A DNA stretch of 64,000 bases, from the NCBI RefSeq assembly GCF_001693515.2, contig NZ_CP042968.1:5518001-5582000 (forward strand). The letters run 5' to 3'. The notes under the pieces were generated by a model. It saw only the letters and a list, made by a program, of their open reading frames with translations. It did no database searches and had not been told where the DNA came from. This DNA comes from Bradyrhizobium paxllaeri. GTDB lineage: Bacteria; Pseudomonadota; Alphaproteobacteria; Rhizobiales; Xanthobacteraceae. Shown piece by piece: positions 16,952 to 26,463 of the stretch; position 1 is the stretch's first letter; each line of letters opens with the position of its first letter. The translations under genes and the position numbers were made by a program.

Positions 16952-18619
16952 TTATTGCGCCGCCTGCATCCCGAGCTCTGTAGCCAATTCCGCCCCGCCT
17001 GCCCGCACTGTCATCCATAGATTATAGGCCATGATTAACGACCCGATCAAGAATAGCGCTCCACCTGCGGCGCGGATGATGTGGAAAGGATGCATCGCTT
17101 CCACGGTCTCGATGAAGGAATATTCGAGGAAGCCGAGCGAGGTGTAGGCGCGCCACATCAGGCCCTGCAGGATTCCCGACACCCACATCGCCGAGATGTA
17201 GAGAACGATGCCGATAGTTGCGGTCCAGAAGTGCCAGTTGACCAGCTTCAGGCTGTAGAGCCCCTTGCGATCCCACAGCCATGGAATCAGGCAGTAGAGC
17301 GCACCAAAGGACACGAAGCCGACCCAGCCCAGCGCACCGGAATGCACATGGCCAACGGTCCAGTCGGTATAGTGGCTGAGCGAGTTGACGACCTTGATCG
17401 ACATCATCGGCCCTTCGAAGGTCGACATGCCGTAGAAGGCGACCGACACGACGAGCATGCGCAGCACGGGATCGGTGCGGAGCTTGTCCCAGGCGCCCGA
17501 CAGCGTCATCAGGCCGTTGATCATGCCGCCCCATGAGGGCATCCACAGCATGATCGAGAACGTCATGCCGAGTGTCTGCGCCCAGTCCGGCAGTGCCGTG
17601 TAATGCAGGTGGTGCGGACCGGCCCAGATGTAGAGGAAGATCAGCGACCAGAAATGGATGATCGACAAGCGGTAGGAATAAATCGGCCGCTCGGCGCGCT
17701 TCGGGATGAAGTAGTACATGATGGCGAGGAAGCCGGCGGTTAGGAAGAAGCCGACCGCGTTATGCCCGTACCACCACTGGAACATGGCGTCCTGGACACC
17801 GGCCCAGGCCACGTAGGACTTCGAGCCGAACATCGACACCGGCACGGCGGGATTGTTGCCGAGATGCAGTACGGCGATGGTGACGATGAAAGCCAGGTAG
17901 AACCAGTTGGCGACGAAGATATGCGGTTCTTTTCGTTTGATGATGGTCCCCAGGAAGACCAGCAGGTACACCACCCAGACGATCGTCAGCCAGAGATCCG
18001 CATACCATTCCGGCTCGGCATATTCCTTGGACTGGGTGATGCCGAGCAGATAGCCGGTGCCGGCAACGAGAACGAAATAGTTGTAACCGATGACGACGAA
18101 CCAGGGGGCGAGATCGCCCGCCAGGCGCACACGGCAGGTCTTCTGCACGACATAGAGCGAGGATGCGATCAGCACGTTGCCGCCGAACGCGAAGATGACG
18201 GCCGACGTATGCAGCGGCCGCAGGCGACCGAAGCTGGTCCATGGCAGATCGAAATTGAGCGAGGGCCATGCGAGCTGGGACGCGATCAACAAGCCGACCG
18301 CAAATCCGGCGATGCCCCAGAACATCGCCATGAAGGAAGCAAACTTGATCGGACCGAGATTGTAGTTCGGCTTGTCGTTAATTTTCTGCGGCGGCAGCGA
18401 GACGGGACGATCGAGATACCGGTTCATGATCGTGAACGACGCGGCGCCACTTGCCACTGCAGCGAGCGAAGCATGGAACGCGAACGGCGCGTCCAGCGCC
18501 ATGGCTGCTGCGAACGCGCAAACGAAAGCTGCCATCGAGAAGAATAGCATCAGCCCGGCTTCACCGTGGGTCATCCATGTCGCGGATTGAACTTGCTGCA
18601 TGTGCAATTCTCTTTGCAT
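16952..18619 (-). CDS. fixN: cbb3-type cytochrome c oxidase subunit I (CcoN/FixN)
   Basis: This 555-residue integral membrane protein has about 12 hydrophobic segments and the heme-copper ligands of Cco[46 protein letters not shown] (CuB histidines) and [17 protein letters not shown] (heme ligands). It is the catalytic subunit of the high-affinity oxidase used for microaerobic respiration in nodules. A second ATG at 18601 is an alternative start. It is an orphan: no fixO, fixQ or fixP follows. An FNR/FixK box lies upstream, before a small membrane-protein gene. No lesion is seen, so whether it pairs with subunits from another locus is the main question. Confidence 0.93.
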   Translation of the reverse strand: MQRELHMQQVQSATWMTHGEAGLMLFFSMAAFVCAFAAAMALDAPFAFHASLAAVASGAASFTIMNRYLDRPVSLPPQKINDKPNYNLGPIKFASFMAMFWGIAGFAVGLLIASQLAWPSLNFDLPWTSFGRLRPLHTSAVIFAFGGNVLIASSLYVVQKTCRVRLAGDLAPWFVVIGYNYFVLVAGTGYLLGITQSKEYAEPEWYADLWLTIVWVVYLLVFLGTIIKRKEPHIFVANWFYLAFIVTIAVLHLGNNPAVPVSMFGSKSYVAWAGVQDAMFQWWYGHNAVGFFLTAGFLAIMYYFIPKRAERPIYSYRLSIIHFWSLIFLYIWAGPHHLHYTALPDWAQTLGMTFSIMLWMPSWGGMINGLMTLSGAWDKLRTDPVLRMLVVSVAFYGMSTFEGPMMSIKVVNSLSHYTDWTVGHVHSGALGWVGFVSFGALYCLIPWLWDRKGLYSLKLVNWHFWTATIGIVLYISAMWVSGILQGLMWRAYTSLGFLEYSFIETVEAMHPFHIIRAAGGALFLIGSLIMAYNLWMTVRAGGAELATELGMQAAQ

Positions 18620-18735
18620 GCGCGTCTGCCCCGTCAGCCCGATTCGCTGTGTTGCCTTTGATTGGGATCAGCCCCGATGAGCTACCCGCACGATCGGCGG
18701 GCGTGTTGCACCACCTCCAGCGACTTCACTAGGAA

Positions 18736-18885
18736 TCAGAATGGACGACGCTTGCGCCCTCCCGGGGTCGCCTGATGCGACCCCGGTGATTGGACACTGG
18801 CCCAAGCAAGAACAGCGGCGACAATCACAAAGACCGAGATGACAGCGGCGGAAACCAAGAGCGCAGCGGGCATGACGAACTCCAT
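18736..18885 (-). CDS. Small single-span membrane protein (49 aa)
   Basis: ATG 18885 opens a 49-codon frame. It has one strong hydrophobic span (about residues 6-29: PAALLVSAAVISVFVIVAAV, then LAW) and a basic tail ending GGRKRRPF. It lies 43 bp downstream of the FixK box and about 115 bp upstream of fixN on the same strand, so it is probably the first gene of that transcript. Near its end a perfect 10-bp inverted repeat (CCGGGGTCGC/GCGACCCCGG, about 18763-18787) could form a hairpin. No known name; a small oxidase-associated peptide is an inference. Confidence 0.55.
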   Translation of the reverse strand: MEFVMPAALLVSAAVISVFVIVAAVLAWASVQSPGSHQATPGGRKRRPF

Positions 18886-18927
18886 TAGCGTCGATGCGAA
18901 TATATCGCGGTTTCAAGGGATGCGTCT

Positions 18928-18941
18928 TTGACCTTGATCAA
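18928..18941 (-). promoter_or_regulatory. FNR/FixK box
   Basis: TTGA-CCTTGA-TCAA is a perfect TTGA-N6-TCAA palindrome, the FNR/FixK2 recognition pattern. It sits upstream of the small membrane protein and fixN, implying activation under low oxygen. Confidence 0.85.
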
Positions 18942-18971
18942 AAGAGGTAAAAGAACCCAACTCGATGCGCT

Positions 18972-19692
18972 TCAACTTACGCCCGCAGACAACGCTTCGA
19001 CGCGCGCGGCATCTAACAGGACGACGCCACCAGCAAAGATCTGGATCACACCACCACGTTCGAGCTTCGAGAAGGTACGGCTCACCGTCTCAATGGTGAG
19101 CCCGAGATGATCCGCGATGTCCAGCCGTTTCATCGGCAGCGTCAGAATTTCTCCTTCACGTCCAATTCCATTCAGTCGGTCGCGCCAGCCCGATCAGGAA
19201 GCTGGCTATCTTCTCTTCGGCGGAGCGCCGTCCGAGCAAGACGATATGTTCCTGTGCCCGGGCCAGGTCCCGGCCGGCCAATTCCATCATACGGCACAGC
19301 AACCGCGGCCGGTTCTCGGAGAATGTCGCGAACGACTCTTTGGCGACCTGGCACAACGCGACGCGGCCGATCGCGTCAGCGGAGAACTCGTGCCGCGGCA
19401 AGGTGGAGAGCCCGAGGAAATCACCCGGCAATGCAAAACTGACAATCTGGCGCCGGCTGTCCGGCAGCAGCTTGTAGATACGCAGGATCCCCTTATGCAC
19501 GCTGAAGAATGACGTGGCTATGTTTGCCTGTGCGAATACCGTGGCGCCGGATTCGAAACGAACATGCCGCGACAGCTGGGCCAATTCGCGCAATTCGGTG
19601 GTGTTGAGCGCTGCGCAGATGGCAAAGCCCCTCGCTGTGCAATCGTGACACGATTGCCAATGTGTTCCTTCCCTCGAACCCGAAATCTTCAC
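18972..19692 (-). pseudogene. Fnr/FixK-type regulator, frameshifted before the HTH
   Basis: From 19692 the frame encodes an N-terminal CHDCTARGFAICAAL cysteine cluster (Fnr/FnrN-type, not FixK2-type), the cyclic-nucleotide-like barrel (SFALPGDFLGLSTL) and the dimer helix (RAQEHIVLLGRRSAEEKIAS), then stops at 19156. The DNA-binding part continues in the next frame: LTLPMKRLDIADHLGLTIET, VSRTFSKLERGGVIQIF, ending at TGA 18972-18974. The full span is 721 nt (3n+1), so one extra base near 19160-19180 explains the break. As it stands the product lacks its helix-turn-helix. Confidence 0.8.
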
Positions 19693-19778
19693 ACGTTCCT
19701 CCGATCGCAGCCTGCAGACGCCTCATGCGCGCGTTTTCCCGCGGCTGATGCAGTGTAGCGTCCGTAGGTATGACGTGG

Positions 19779-19792
19779 TTGATGCAGATCAT
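19779..19792 (-). promoter_or_regulatory. Near-consensus FNR/FixK box upstream of the Fnr-type gene
   Basis: TTGA-TGCAGA-TCAT differs from TTGA-N6-TCAA at the last base. It lies about 87 bp upstream of the 19692 start, suggesting autoregulation or FixK control. Confidence 0.5.
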
Positions 19793-20614
19793 CGCCGGAG
19801 ATGCCGTGAGGCTATACCGTTCGGCGGCCCCGCGGACGTCGTTGAGGAGGCGAGCCCGAGCTTTCAATGAGATCCAAGGCTTCTAGATCGCACCAGATCG
19901 AGGCGCGCGCCCGGCTATCGCAGTCTCTGGCCTGCTGCACCACCTCGTGAACAGACGGTCACCCCGCTCGGGCCGCTGGTCAGCATAATTATCACGGGCC
20001 TGATAAAGCCCGCAGCAGCTCCCACCACCACTCAAGCTGGCTGTGAACAGAGCAGGATCGCCACGAACAACCTTTTCTGAAGCCGATTCTGCCATCGCAC
20101 TTTTCTCGTAAGAGCCGGGCTCTCCCCCAAACGCGGCGCGGGCACCGGCCATATGATCGTTGCGTCCCTGGAGATGACTTCAGGATCGACGCCACGCTCG
20201 GCGGGCCCGCGGCGAAGCGCGTCGCATCGCAAAACGGCGGCGAATGAGGAAAACTAAGGAGGTGGCCGGGTGTTACACTAATTCCTCACTCTGCCAGGAT
20301 GCGATTTCATTTCAAGGACCACCGTTCGTTCCCGGCAACTATGTCTCGGTGGGCGGCCTAATCGGTTCGCCGCCCGCGCGCGGTCCGCCACGGAACAAGG
20401 GAAGCGGAAGCGCTGTTCCACCTCACCAATCCGAATTCTGGAACATTGCGTTCGTTTGGACCTCGTCCAGATCAATCCAACTTCGCCATCATGTTGGAGA
20501 GACGATTAACGATTAGGCAACGACTGGAACGAACCGCGCCTACCGCGCCACGGATTGTCGTGCGCATATCTATTGCTGGAGATCGAAGATTGAAGGGTGC
20601 ATTAAGGCAGTCGC
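19793..20614. other. No supportable gene
   Basis: Several overlapping short minus-strand frames occur (for example 20232-20032) but none has a domain, and they overlap each other in all frames. I see no RNA gene. Confidence 0.4.
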
Positions 20615-21064
20615 CTATGAGATCGGGCGAGAAACAGCATCCGCCGTGGCGCAATCCTGCAGCGCTCGCATTACGTCCTTGCTCGAAATGATGCCGACAA
20701 GCCGCTGCTCGCTTTCGAGCACCGGCATGCTGCGAAGGCGGTGGTTGACCATCAGCTCCAGCACGCGGGTCAACTTCGTTGACGGCGCGACATAAATAAA
20801 TTCCGCCCTCATCAGATCAACGACCGTCCGCTGCATCAGGTCGGGGTAGCGCGGGAGGATGCGCGCCGGCCTGAAAACGAAGCAGGACAGGTAGTCAAGC
20901 TTGGACATGATGCCTACCACATGCGATCCGTCCATGACTGGATAGGCATTGAAATCTTCCTTCTCGAAAAGGTCGCCAAGTTCGCACACCGTCATATCGC
21001 GCCAAACCGTCCGAGGCTCTCGCGTCATGTAATGGGCAACCGTCTGCTCGAGAAAATTGTACAA
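20615..21064 (-). CDS. CBS-domain protein
   Basis: This 149-residue protein consists of a CBS pair. Domain 1 runs over about residues 9-70: HYMTREPRTVWRDMTVCELG, then FNAYPVMDGSHVVGIMSKLD. Domain 2 runs over about residues 80-138: VDLMRAEFIYVAPSTKL, RSMPVLESEQRLVGIISSKD. CBS pairs bind adenine nucleotides and act as energy or ligand sensors. There is no catalytic domain, so it is a stand-alone sensor, common near fix and stress genes in Bradyrhizobium. Its minus-strand position downstream of the cold-shock gene may be coincidental. Confidence 0.85.
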   Translation of the reverse strand: MYNFLEQTVAHYMTREPRTVWRDMTVCELGDLFEKEDFNAYPVMDGSHVVGIMSKLDYLSCFVFRPARILPRYPDLMQRTVVDLMRAEFIYVAPSTKLTRVLELMVNHRLRSMPVLESEQRLVGIISSKDVMRALQDCATADAVSRPIS

Positions 21065-21362
21065 GGCCAGCCCTCGCTGTCGATTAGGCTATTCAAGCAC
21101 GCGAGGTTGGCTGGTCGCATTGAGCGAGCTCAAGTCGAACGAATTCAGGTTGGCCGATGTGAATAAGCAGGCGCTCCGACCCCGACGCGTTCCGGCAAGT
21201 TGACGAAGATCAATCGATGCCAGTCGGGAGACTAAACCTGGCTGTTCATTCTGGACGGGTAAAGCAAGATCATATGTATGTCGCGCATTATCGCTCGATT
21301 TTATAAGAATGTTCTCGGCGAGAACGGCCAAGTAGTGTGACATCTGTGAGGGCATAGTCGAC

Positions 21363-21491
21363 TTGGATGTCTTAGACAATGCGCAGGCTGTAGATCTCGC
21401 CAAACGAAAGTTTTGCGAGATGCACGGCGTTCGCGATTACACGTTGCATGCCAACCGACTCGAGATAACGCCCTCCGACTTCATGTCGTAA
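21363..21491 (+). CDS. Short conserved-looking protein, possibly a 3' remnant
   Basis: From about 21363 (TTG) to TAA 21489-21491 the plus strand reads DVLDNAQAVDLAKRKFCEMH and RDYTLHANRLEITPSDFMS. This resembles small rhizobial hypothetical proteins ending in HANRLEV..SDF. No ATG lies upstream before a stop, so either a TTG start is used or the 5' end is lost. Confidence 0.35.
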   Translation: MDVLDNAQAVDLAKRKFCEMHGVRDYTLHANRLEITPSDFMS

Positions 21492-21688
21492 ACTGGAGTA
21501 CGAGGTATGCGGCAAGCTTGGGTCGAGTGCGTGATTCTCGCGCTGTGTCGGGTGTGGCCACTCCGGTAGCATAGTGCAGCAAGTTCTGTTCGCAGAGCAA
21601 TATCGTGTCGGAGAAGCTAAAGGCGCTCTGACGCCCTCGGTGATAAGCCTTCGTATGGGCCGGGATGAATCTGCCCAAGTCTCTATGA

Positions 21689-21892
21689 TCAATCGATCAC
21701 GACTTTTTCGGCTCGACCACGTCCCGTCCTGTGGTCTACACCGGTTTCATAGCTGACGCGGTCGCCTTGCTTGAGCGTTACACCGGGCGATAAGCTGCTC
21801 ACGTGGAAGAAGAGGTCTTCACCACCGCTGTCAGGCCCTATAAAGCCGTAACCCTTATCCTCCTTAAACAGCCTCACCTTGCCTTTGGGCAT
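21689..21892 (-). CDS. Cold-shock protein (CspA family)
   Basis: This 67-residue protein is a single cold-shock domain. RNP1 is KGYGFIGPDSG and RNP2 is DLFFHVSSL, with the usual KGKVRLFKEDKGYGF start and an EKVVID end. Csps are RNA chaperones acting on mRNA secondary structure. A cluster of hairpins lies 120-255 bp upstream on the same strand and could be its long 5' leader. Confidence 0.9.
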   Translation of the reverse strand: MPKGKVRLFKEDKGYGFIGPDSGGEDLFFHVSSLSPGVTLKQGDRVSYETGVDHRTGRGRAEKVVID

Positions 21893-22012
21893 GTTCTTCT
21901 CTCCGAATCACTTCAATCAAATTGCGTATCAGATCATTAAACTCGACGCGCCTGCTCGCCTCAAGCGATTTGTGATTTCCGGAACTGTGATTAGCGTTAG
22001 TGCGCTAGCTCC

Positions 22013-22146
22013 GCGCCTTCCGTCTGGAGATCAGTCGAGCAGGATAGGAAGGCGCAGAACGAACAGCGGCCTTGTGCTGTTCACGCCTTCAGAAGGCAGG
22101 AAGAGCTTTGGAAGCGCATCGCGGCAAGGACGCTCCGCTACGGAGC
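22013..22146 (-). promoter_or_regulatory. Hairpin-rich region upstream of the cold-shock gene
   Basis: Four consecutive inverted repeats occur: GCGCCTTCC/GGAAGGCGC (22013-22055), GAACAGC/GCTGTTC (22061-22082), GCCTT/AAGGC (22085-22097) and GCTCCG/CGGAGC (22132-22146). They could form the structured 5' leader expected of cspA-type mRNAs, but the transcription start is unknown. Confidence 0.4.
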
Positions 22147-22310
22147 TATATTTTGCCGACTTTGCGATTAGCGATAAACTCTGGTTCATCGGGTTAGCGA
22201 CCTTACGCCCAAGTTTTCTCCGATGCCGTATTCGCCCTGGCTATTGGATTTGCCCGGTTGGGTGGGTGATAGCGACGGAGGTGGCGTGGAGCGCCGTGGG
22301 TAGCAGCAGT

Positions 22311-22470
22311 GCAGCCAGTAATCCCTCGCGACGCCTTCGACAAGGGCACCTACTGATGAGCCCAGCGATCTTCCAGCGCGAAAAGGTCGCCTTGTCTCAG
22401 GCGAACGAAGACGATTGGTTCGCCCGCGAGACGAGGAAGCGAAGGCGCCGTCCGGCCTGACCTCACATGA
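22311..22470 (-). pseudogene. Rieske-domain oxygenase remnant
   Basis: The minus strand reads LPRLAGEPIVFVRLRQGDLF, ALEDRWAHQ, a TAG, then VPLSKASRG. This matches the first half of a Rieske 2Fe-2S motif (normally ALEDRCxHR, then VPLS). The first cluster Cys is replaced by Trp and a stop interrupts the motif. It is a decayed fragment close to the IS66 insertion. Confidence 0.5.
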
Positions 22471-22641
22471 CCGGTCAAGACGATACGAATGGTCCGGATG
22501 CGCGTCGACCATTCGCAAAGCGTCCGACGCTTCGCCGGTTCCGGTTCCCAAAGTGTACGCATCCGACGGGGGCCGTCTTGCGTGACGGGTGGCAATTCGC
22601 GAAGCGTGTGGCCTTAAGTCTAGCTTTAAGGTCATCAGGCG

Positions 22642-23043
22642 ATGCGGGTCGAGGTTTTGGGTGGGCTGGAGCGGCGGCGGCGCTGGTCGCAGGACGACAA
22701 GGCACGGATTGTCGAGGAGACATTGGCGCCGGGCGCGAAGGTGACTGAGGTTGCGCGTCGCAACGGAGTAGCGGCCAGCTTGGTGTTTACCTGGCGTCGA
22801 CAAGCACGGACATCGGAACAAGTTGTACCATCTTTTACGCCGGTGCAGATCGCTGCCGTAGCGGCATCGGCTGAGGAAACTCCGAGGCTTTTGCCTACGG
22901 TTGATGGCCGAGTTCGCTCCGTGGCAGCCGCGCGTACTGGATTGATAGAGATCGATCTCGGCAACCGACGGTGCATCCGGGTGGATGCGCACGTCGATTC
23001 GGAGGCGTTGGCGCGGGTCCTCGATGTGCTTGGACGCCGATGA
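22642..23043 (+). CDS. tnpA: IS66 accessory protein TnpA
   Basis: This 133-residue protein has an N-terminal helix-turn-helix of the transposase-8 type: RRRWSQDDKARIVEETLAPG, VTEVARRNGVAASLVFTWRR. It ends with the IS66 OrfA tail (RVDAHVDSEALARVLDVLGR). Its TGA overlaps the tnpB ATG. It is required with TnpB for IS66 transposition, although TnpC is the catalyst. Confidence 0.9.
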   Translation: MRVEVLGGLERRRRWSQDDKARIVEETLAPGAKVTEVARRNGVAASLVFTWRRQARTSEQVVPSFTPVQIAAVAASAEETPRLLPTVDGRVRSVAAARTGLIEIDLGNRRCIRVDAHVDSEALARVLDVLGRR

Positions 23044-23387
23044 TTGCGATACCGGGGAATGTGCGAGTGTGGCTCGCGACAGGCTACACGGATATGCGCA
23101 GAGGCTTTCCGTCGCTGGCACTCCAAGTGCAGGAGGTGCTGCACAAAGACCCGCTCAGCGGTCATCTGTTCGTCTTCCGCGGTCGCCGCAGCGATCTTGT
23201 GAAGGCGATCTGGCACGATGGCCAGGGAGCCTGCTTGTTCACAAAAAGACTCGAGAGAGGAAAGTTCATCTGGCCATCGGTTGCCGGAGAATCGGTAACG
23301 ATCTCGCCGGCGCAGTTGAGCTATCTGCTGTCCGGGATCGATTGGCGTAACCCTCAAGAAACCCATCGGCCGACGCGGGTCGGATAG
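23040..23387 (+). CDS. tnpB: IS66 accessory protein TnpB (Orf2)
   Basis: This 115-residue protein reads MIAIPGNVRVWLATGYTDMR, GHLFVFRGRRSDLVKAIWHD, FTKRLERGKFIWPS and ISPAQLSYLLSGIDWR, the classical IS66 Orf2 pattern. The ATG overlaps the tnpA stop (ATGA), indicating translational coupling. Confidence 0.92.
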   Translation: MIAIPGNVRVWLATGYTDMRRGFPSLALQVQEVLHKDPLSGHLFVFRGRRSDLVKAIWHDGQGACLFTKRLERGKFIWPSVAGESVTISPAQLSYLLSGIDWRNPQETHRPTRVG

Positions 23388-23434
23388 CCGCTTTTACGGT
23401 TTGAATCTGCTGCTTGATCTGATTCAATGGCTTC

Positions 23435-25099
23435 ATGATATCGAAGCCGGACGATCTTCCATCGGACCTCGTCAGTGCCCTGGCGGCGCTGCAGGCCGAG
23501 CGTGAGGCACGGCTGCGAGCTGAGGCGGTGGCTGCCAACTGGCAGGCGCAAGCCGCGAATGCGCAGGCGCAACTGTCGGATACCGAGGCGCTGATCGCGC
23601 ATCTCGAGCTGCGGATCGAGAAGCTGAAACGCGAACTGTACGGGCAACGCTCCGAACGCACGGCACGGCTGCTCGAGCAGCTGGAGCTGGAGCTGGAAGA
23701 GCTCGTCACCACGGCGAGCGAGGATGAGCTTGCCGCGCAGGCCGCCGCGGCGAAGACGCAGAACGTCCGCCCCTTCATGCGCAAGCGGCCGGTGCGCAAG
23801 CCATGGCCGGATGACATCGAACGCGAGCGCGTCGTCATTGAAGCTCCAACGACCTGTGCCTGCTGCGGTGGATCGCGGCTGGCGAAGATCGGTGAGGATG
23901 TGACCGGGACGCTGGAGGAGATCCCGCGGCGCTTCAAGCTGATCGAGACGGTACGGGAGAAATTTACCTGCCGCGATTGCGAGAAGATCAGCCAGCCGCC
24001 GGCGCCGTTTCATGCCACGCCGCGTGGCTTCATCGGCCCACAATTGCTGGCGACGATGCTGTTCGACAAGTTCGGCATGCATATCCCGCTCAACCGCCAG
24101 AGTGCGCGCTTCAAGGCCGAAGGGATCGACCTGCCGTTGTCGACGCTGGCCGATCAGGTCGGCCACGGGACCTTCGCCGTCATGCCGCTCTTCCACTTGA
24201 TCGAACGCCATGTGCTCGCGGCCGAGCGCCTGCATGGCGATGACACCACCATCCGTATCCTGGCGAAGGGCAAGTGCACGACCGGGCGGATCTGGACTTA
24301 TGTGCGGGATGACCGGCCCTTCGCCGGGCCTGCGCCGCCGGCGGCGGTCTATTACGCCTCGAGCGACCGACGAGGCGAGCACCCCCAGAAGCATCTGGCC
24401 GCCTTCACGGGTATCCTGCAGTGCGACTGTTACAGCGGCTTCGAGCCGCTGTTCGACCCGCAGCGGAAAGTGCTGCCGATGACGCCGGCGTTTTGCTTTG
24501 CCCATGCGCGGCGGGGCTTCTTCGAGCTGGCTGACATCGAGAAAAATGCTCGGGAAGGTAAGAAGGGCAAGCCGGTCTCTCCGATCGCGCTGGAGGCGGT
24601 CAAGCGCCTCGATGCGTTGTTCGAGATCGAGCGCGCCATCAACGGCCGTGGCGCCGACGAGCGGCGCGCCGTGCGCCAGGAAAACAGCAAGCCGCTTCTC
24701 GATGACATGCGCGCCTGGTTGCTGCGTGAGCGCGAAACCCTCTCGCGCTCCTCCGATGTCCTGAAGCCGATCAACTACATGCTCAGGCGCTGGGACGACT
24801 TCGCCAGCTTCCTCGACGATGGCAGGATCTGCTTGACCAACAATTGTGCTGAGCGCGCATTGAGAGGCATCGCATTGGGAAGGCGCAACTGGACCTTCGC
24901 CGGCAGCCAGCGTGGCGCCAACCGTGCCGCCATCATGCTGACGATGATCACGACCTGTCGCCTCAACGACGTCGATCCCAAGGCTTGGCTCGCCGACGTC
25001 CTCGCCCGTATCGCCGATCTTCCCGCTTCGCGTCTGCACGAACTGCTGCCCTGGGAATGGAAACTCCTGCGCCAAGCCGCCGGTCAGCAGGCCGCCTGA
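23435..25099 (+). CDS. tnpC: IS66 transposase TnpC
   Basis: This 554-residue protein has an N-terminal coiled-coil/leucine-rich segment (about residues 10-90), a zinc-binding region (CACCGGSRLAKIGEDV, FTCRDCEKISQPPAPF), and the DDE catalytic region: LHGDDTTIRILAKG, CYSGFEPLFD, then NNCAERALRGIALGRRNWTF. The length and the intact ends indicate a full transposase. Confidence 0.93.
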   Translation: MISKPDDLPSDLVSALAALQAEREARLRAEAVAANWQAQAANAQAQLSDTEALIAHLELRIEKLKRELYGQRSERTARLLEQLELELEELVTTASEDELAAQAAAAKTQNVRPFMRKRPVRKPWPDDIERERVVIEAPTTCACCGGSRLAKIGEDVTGTLEEIPRRFKLIETVREKFTCRDCEKISQPPAPFHATPRGFIGPQLLATMLFDKFGMHIPLNRQSARFKAEGIDLPLSTLADQVGHGTFAVMPLFHLIERHVLAAERLHGDDTTIRILAKGKCTTGRIWTYVRDDRPFAGPAPPAAVYYASSDRRGEHPQKHLAAFTGILQCDCYSGFEPLFDPQRKVLPMTPAFCFAHARRGFFELADIEKNAREGKKGKPVSPIALEAVKRLDALFEIERAINGRGADERRAVRQENSKPLLDDMRAWLLRERETLSRSSDVLKPINYMLRRWDDFASFLDDGRICLTNNCAERALRGIALGRRNWTFAGSQRGANRAAIMLTMITTCRLNDVDPKAWLADVLARIADLPASRLHELLPWEWKLLRQAAGQQAA

Positions 25100-25215
25100 C
25101 CTTCACGCAACGCCATCATAGAGCCCGCCGCGCCCGCGCGCATGCGTCAATCAGGCGGTCTTCGTCGTATGCGTACCCCAAAGTCGGCAAATACTCGACT
25201 CAATAACTCAACCCT

Positions 25216-26242
25216 CTAGGTGTTTAGTCCCAAGCTTTGATGGTGCATTCTTATCGCACGATTCGAAGGATGCGCTATGGGACAAGTTTTACACGGCTGC
25301 GCCACCACGACGGAGGCAGTCCGTCGAGCAATACAGAATAGTCAAGAGAGCCTGAGAGCACTCGCCAAGCGCTACGGGATCAACCAGAAGACTGTTGCGA
25401 AGTGGAAGCAGCGCGAGACCGTCGCCGATCGTTCGACAGGCCCCAAGGAAGCCAAGTCGACTGTCCTTTCCATCGAGGAGGAGGCGATCATCGTCGCTTT
25501 CCGGCGACATACGCTGCTGCCACTCGACGATTGCCTCTATGCGCTGCAGCCAACCATCCCGCATCTGACGCGATCATCCCTGCATCGTTGCCTCCAGCGC
25601 CACGGCATCAGCCGGTTGCCGGAGGTCGAAGGTGGCAAGCCTTCGAAGAAAAAGTTCAAGGCTTATCCGATCGGCTATTTCCACATCGACATTGCCGAGC
25701 TCCAGACCGCTGAAGGCAAGCTCTACCTCTACGTCGCCATCGATCGCACCAGCAAGTTCGCCTTCGTGCAACTGGTCAAGAAGACGGGAAGGACCTCCGC
25801 CGCGGCGTTCCTCGAAGCCCTGATCGCGGCAGTCCCCTACAAGATCCACACGGTTCTCACCGACAATGGGATCCAGTTCACCTTCCCGCCGCGCTATGCG
25901 GACGGCCCGACGGCGAGATACGTGACGCATATGTTCGATATGCGCTGCCAAGAGAACGGGATCGAACATCGGCTGACCAAGATCAAACATCCCTGGACCA
26001 ATGGCCAGGTCGAGCGCATGAACCGCACGATCAAGGAAGCGACCGTCCAACGCTACTATTACGATCGGCACGATCAGCTCGAAGCTCACCTTGCCGACTT
26101 CATAAACGCCTACAACTACGCTCGGCGGCTGAAAACCCTGAAGGGCCTCACACCTTACGAATACATCTGCAAATGCTGGACTTCCCAGCCAGAACGATTC
26201 AAACTCAATCCGCTCCAGCAAATGCCGGGACTAAACACCTAG
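25216..26242 (+). mobile_element. IS481-type insertion sequence, copy 1
   Basis: The 1027-bp element is bounded by CTAGGTGTTTAGTCCC and its exact inverse GGGACTAAACACCTAG. CTAG at both ends fits the known IS481 preference for CTAG targets, where CTAG may be the duplicated target. A second copy in the same orientation lies at 61396-62424. Confidence 0.85.
25277..26242 (+). CDS. IS481-family transposase
   Basis: This 321-residue protein has an N-terminal HTH (ALAKRYGINQKTVAKWKQRE) and an integrase core. The DDE region includes YFHIDIAELQTAEGKLYLYV, TVLTDNGIQFTFPPRY (second Asp) and HPWTNGQVERMNRTIKEATV (Glu). The stop codon is formed by the right inverted repeat (CACCTAG). This copy is intact; copy 2 is frameshifted. 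Confidence 0.9.
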   Translation: MGQVLHGCATTTEAVRRAIQNSQESLRALAKRYGINQKTVAKWKQRETVADRSTGPKEAKSTVLSIEEEAIIVAFRRHTLLPLDDCLYALQPTIPHLTRSSLHRCLQRHGISRLPEVEGGKPSKKKFKAYPIGYFHIDIAELQTAEGKLYLYVAIDRTSKFAFVQLVKKTGRTSAAAFLEALIAAVPYKIHTVLTDNGIQFTFPPRYADGPTARYVTHMFDMRCQENGIEHRLTKIKHPWTNGQVERMNRTIKEATVQRYYYDRHDQLEAHLADFINAYNYARRLKTLKGLTPYEYICKCWTSQPERFKLNPLQQMPGLNT

Positions 26243-26463
26243 CAGTACCGAGATGGATCGAGAGTATTTCGTTCCCCTCGATCGTTTGAGCCTTGCTTCC
26301 GACGAACTTCAGGATCGTTTTCTCGCCACCACGCTACATCGCTCCCACAAGCGATAAATCACGCAACAGGACTCCTCCTTTCCAAAGCGGACGCATTTGA
26401 TTTAGAAAACGCATCGGCGCCCCCTGTGAAAAAAGACGTCGGAGATCGGCGACTGCCTCGGGA

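Larger units (their letters stand above)
22555..25176 (+). mobile_element. Complete IS66-family insertion sequence
   Basis: The element has tnpA, tnpB and tnpC in order. The left end GTACGCATCCGACGGGGGCCG and the inverted right end match at about 17 of 21 positions. Both sides carry the identical 8-bp direct repeat CCCAAAGT (22547-22554 and 25177-25184), the expected target duplication for IS66. All three genes are open, so the copy may be active or recently inserted. Confidence 0.9.

Noticed and set aside
17762..18547. A 261-codon plus-strand frame
   Set aside because: It is the antisense of fixN, rich in Gly/Arg/Glu, with no domain.
23354..25075. A 573-codon minus-strand frame
   Set aside because: It lies exactly opposite tnpC of IS66, whose motifs are clear on the plus strand.
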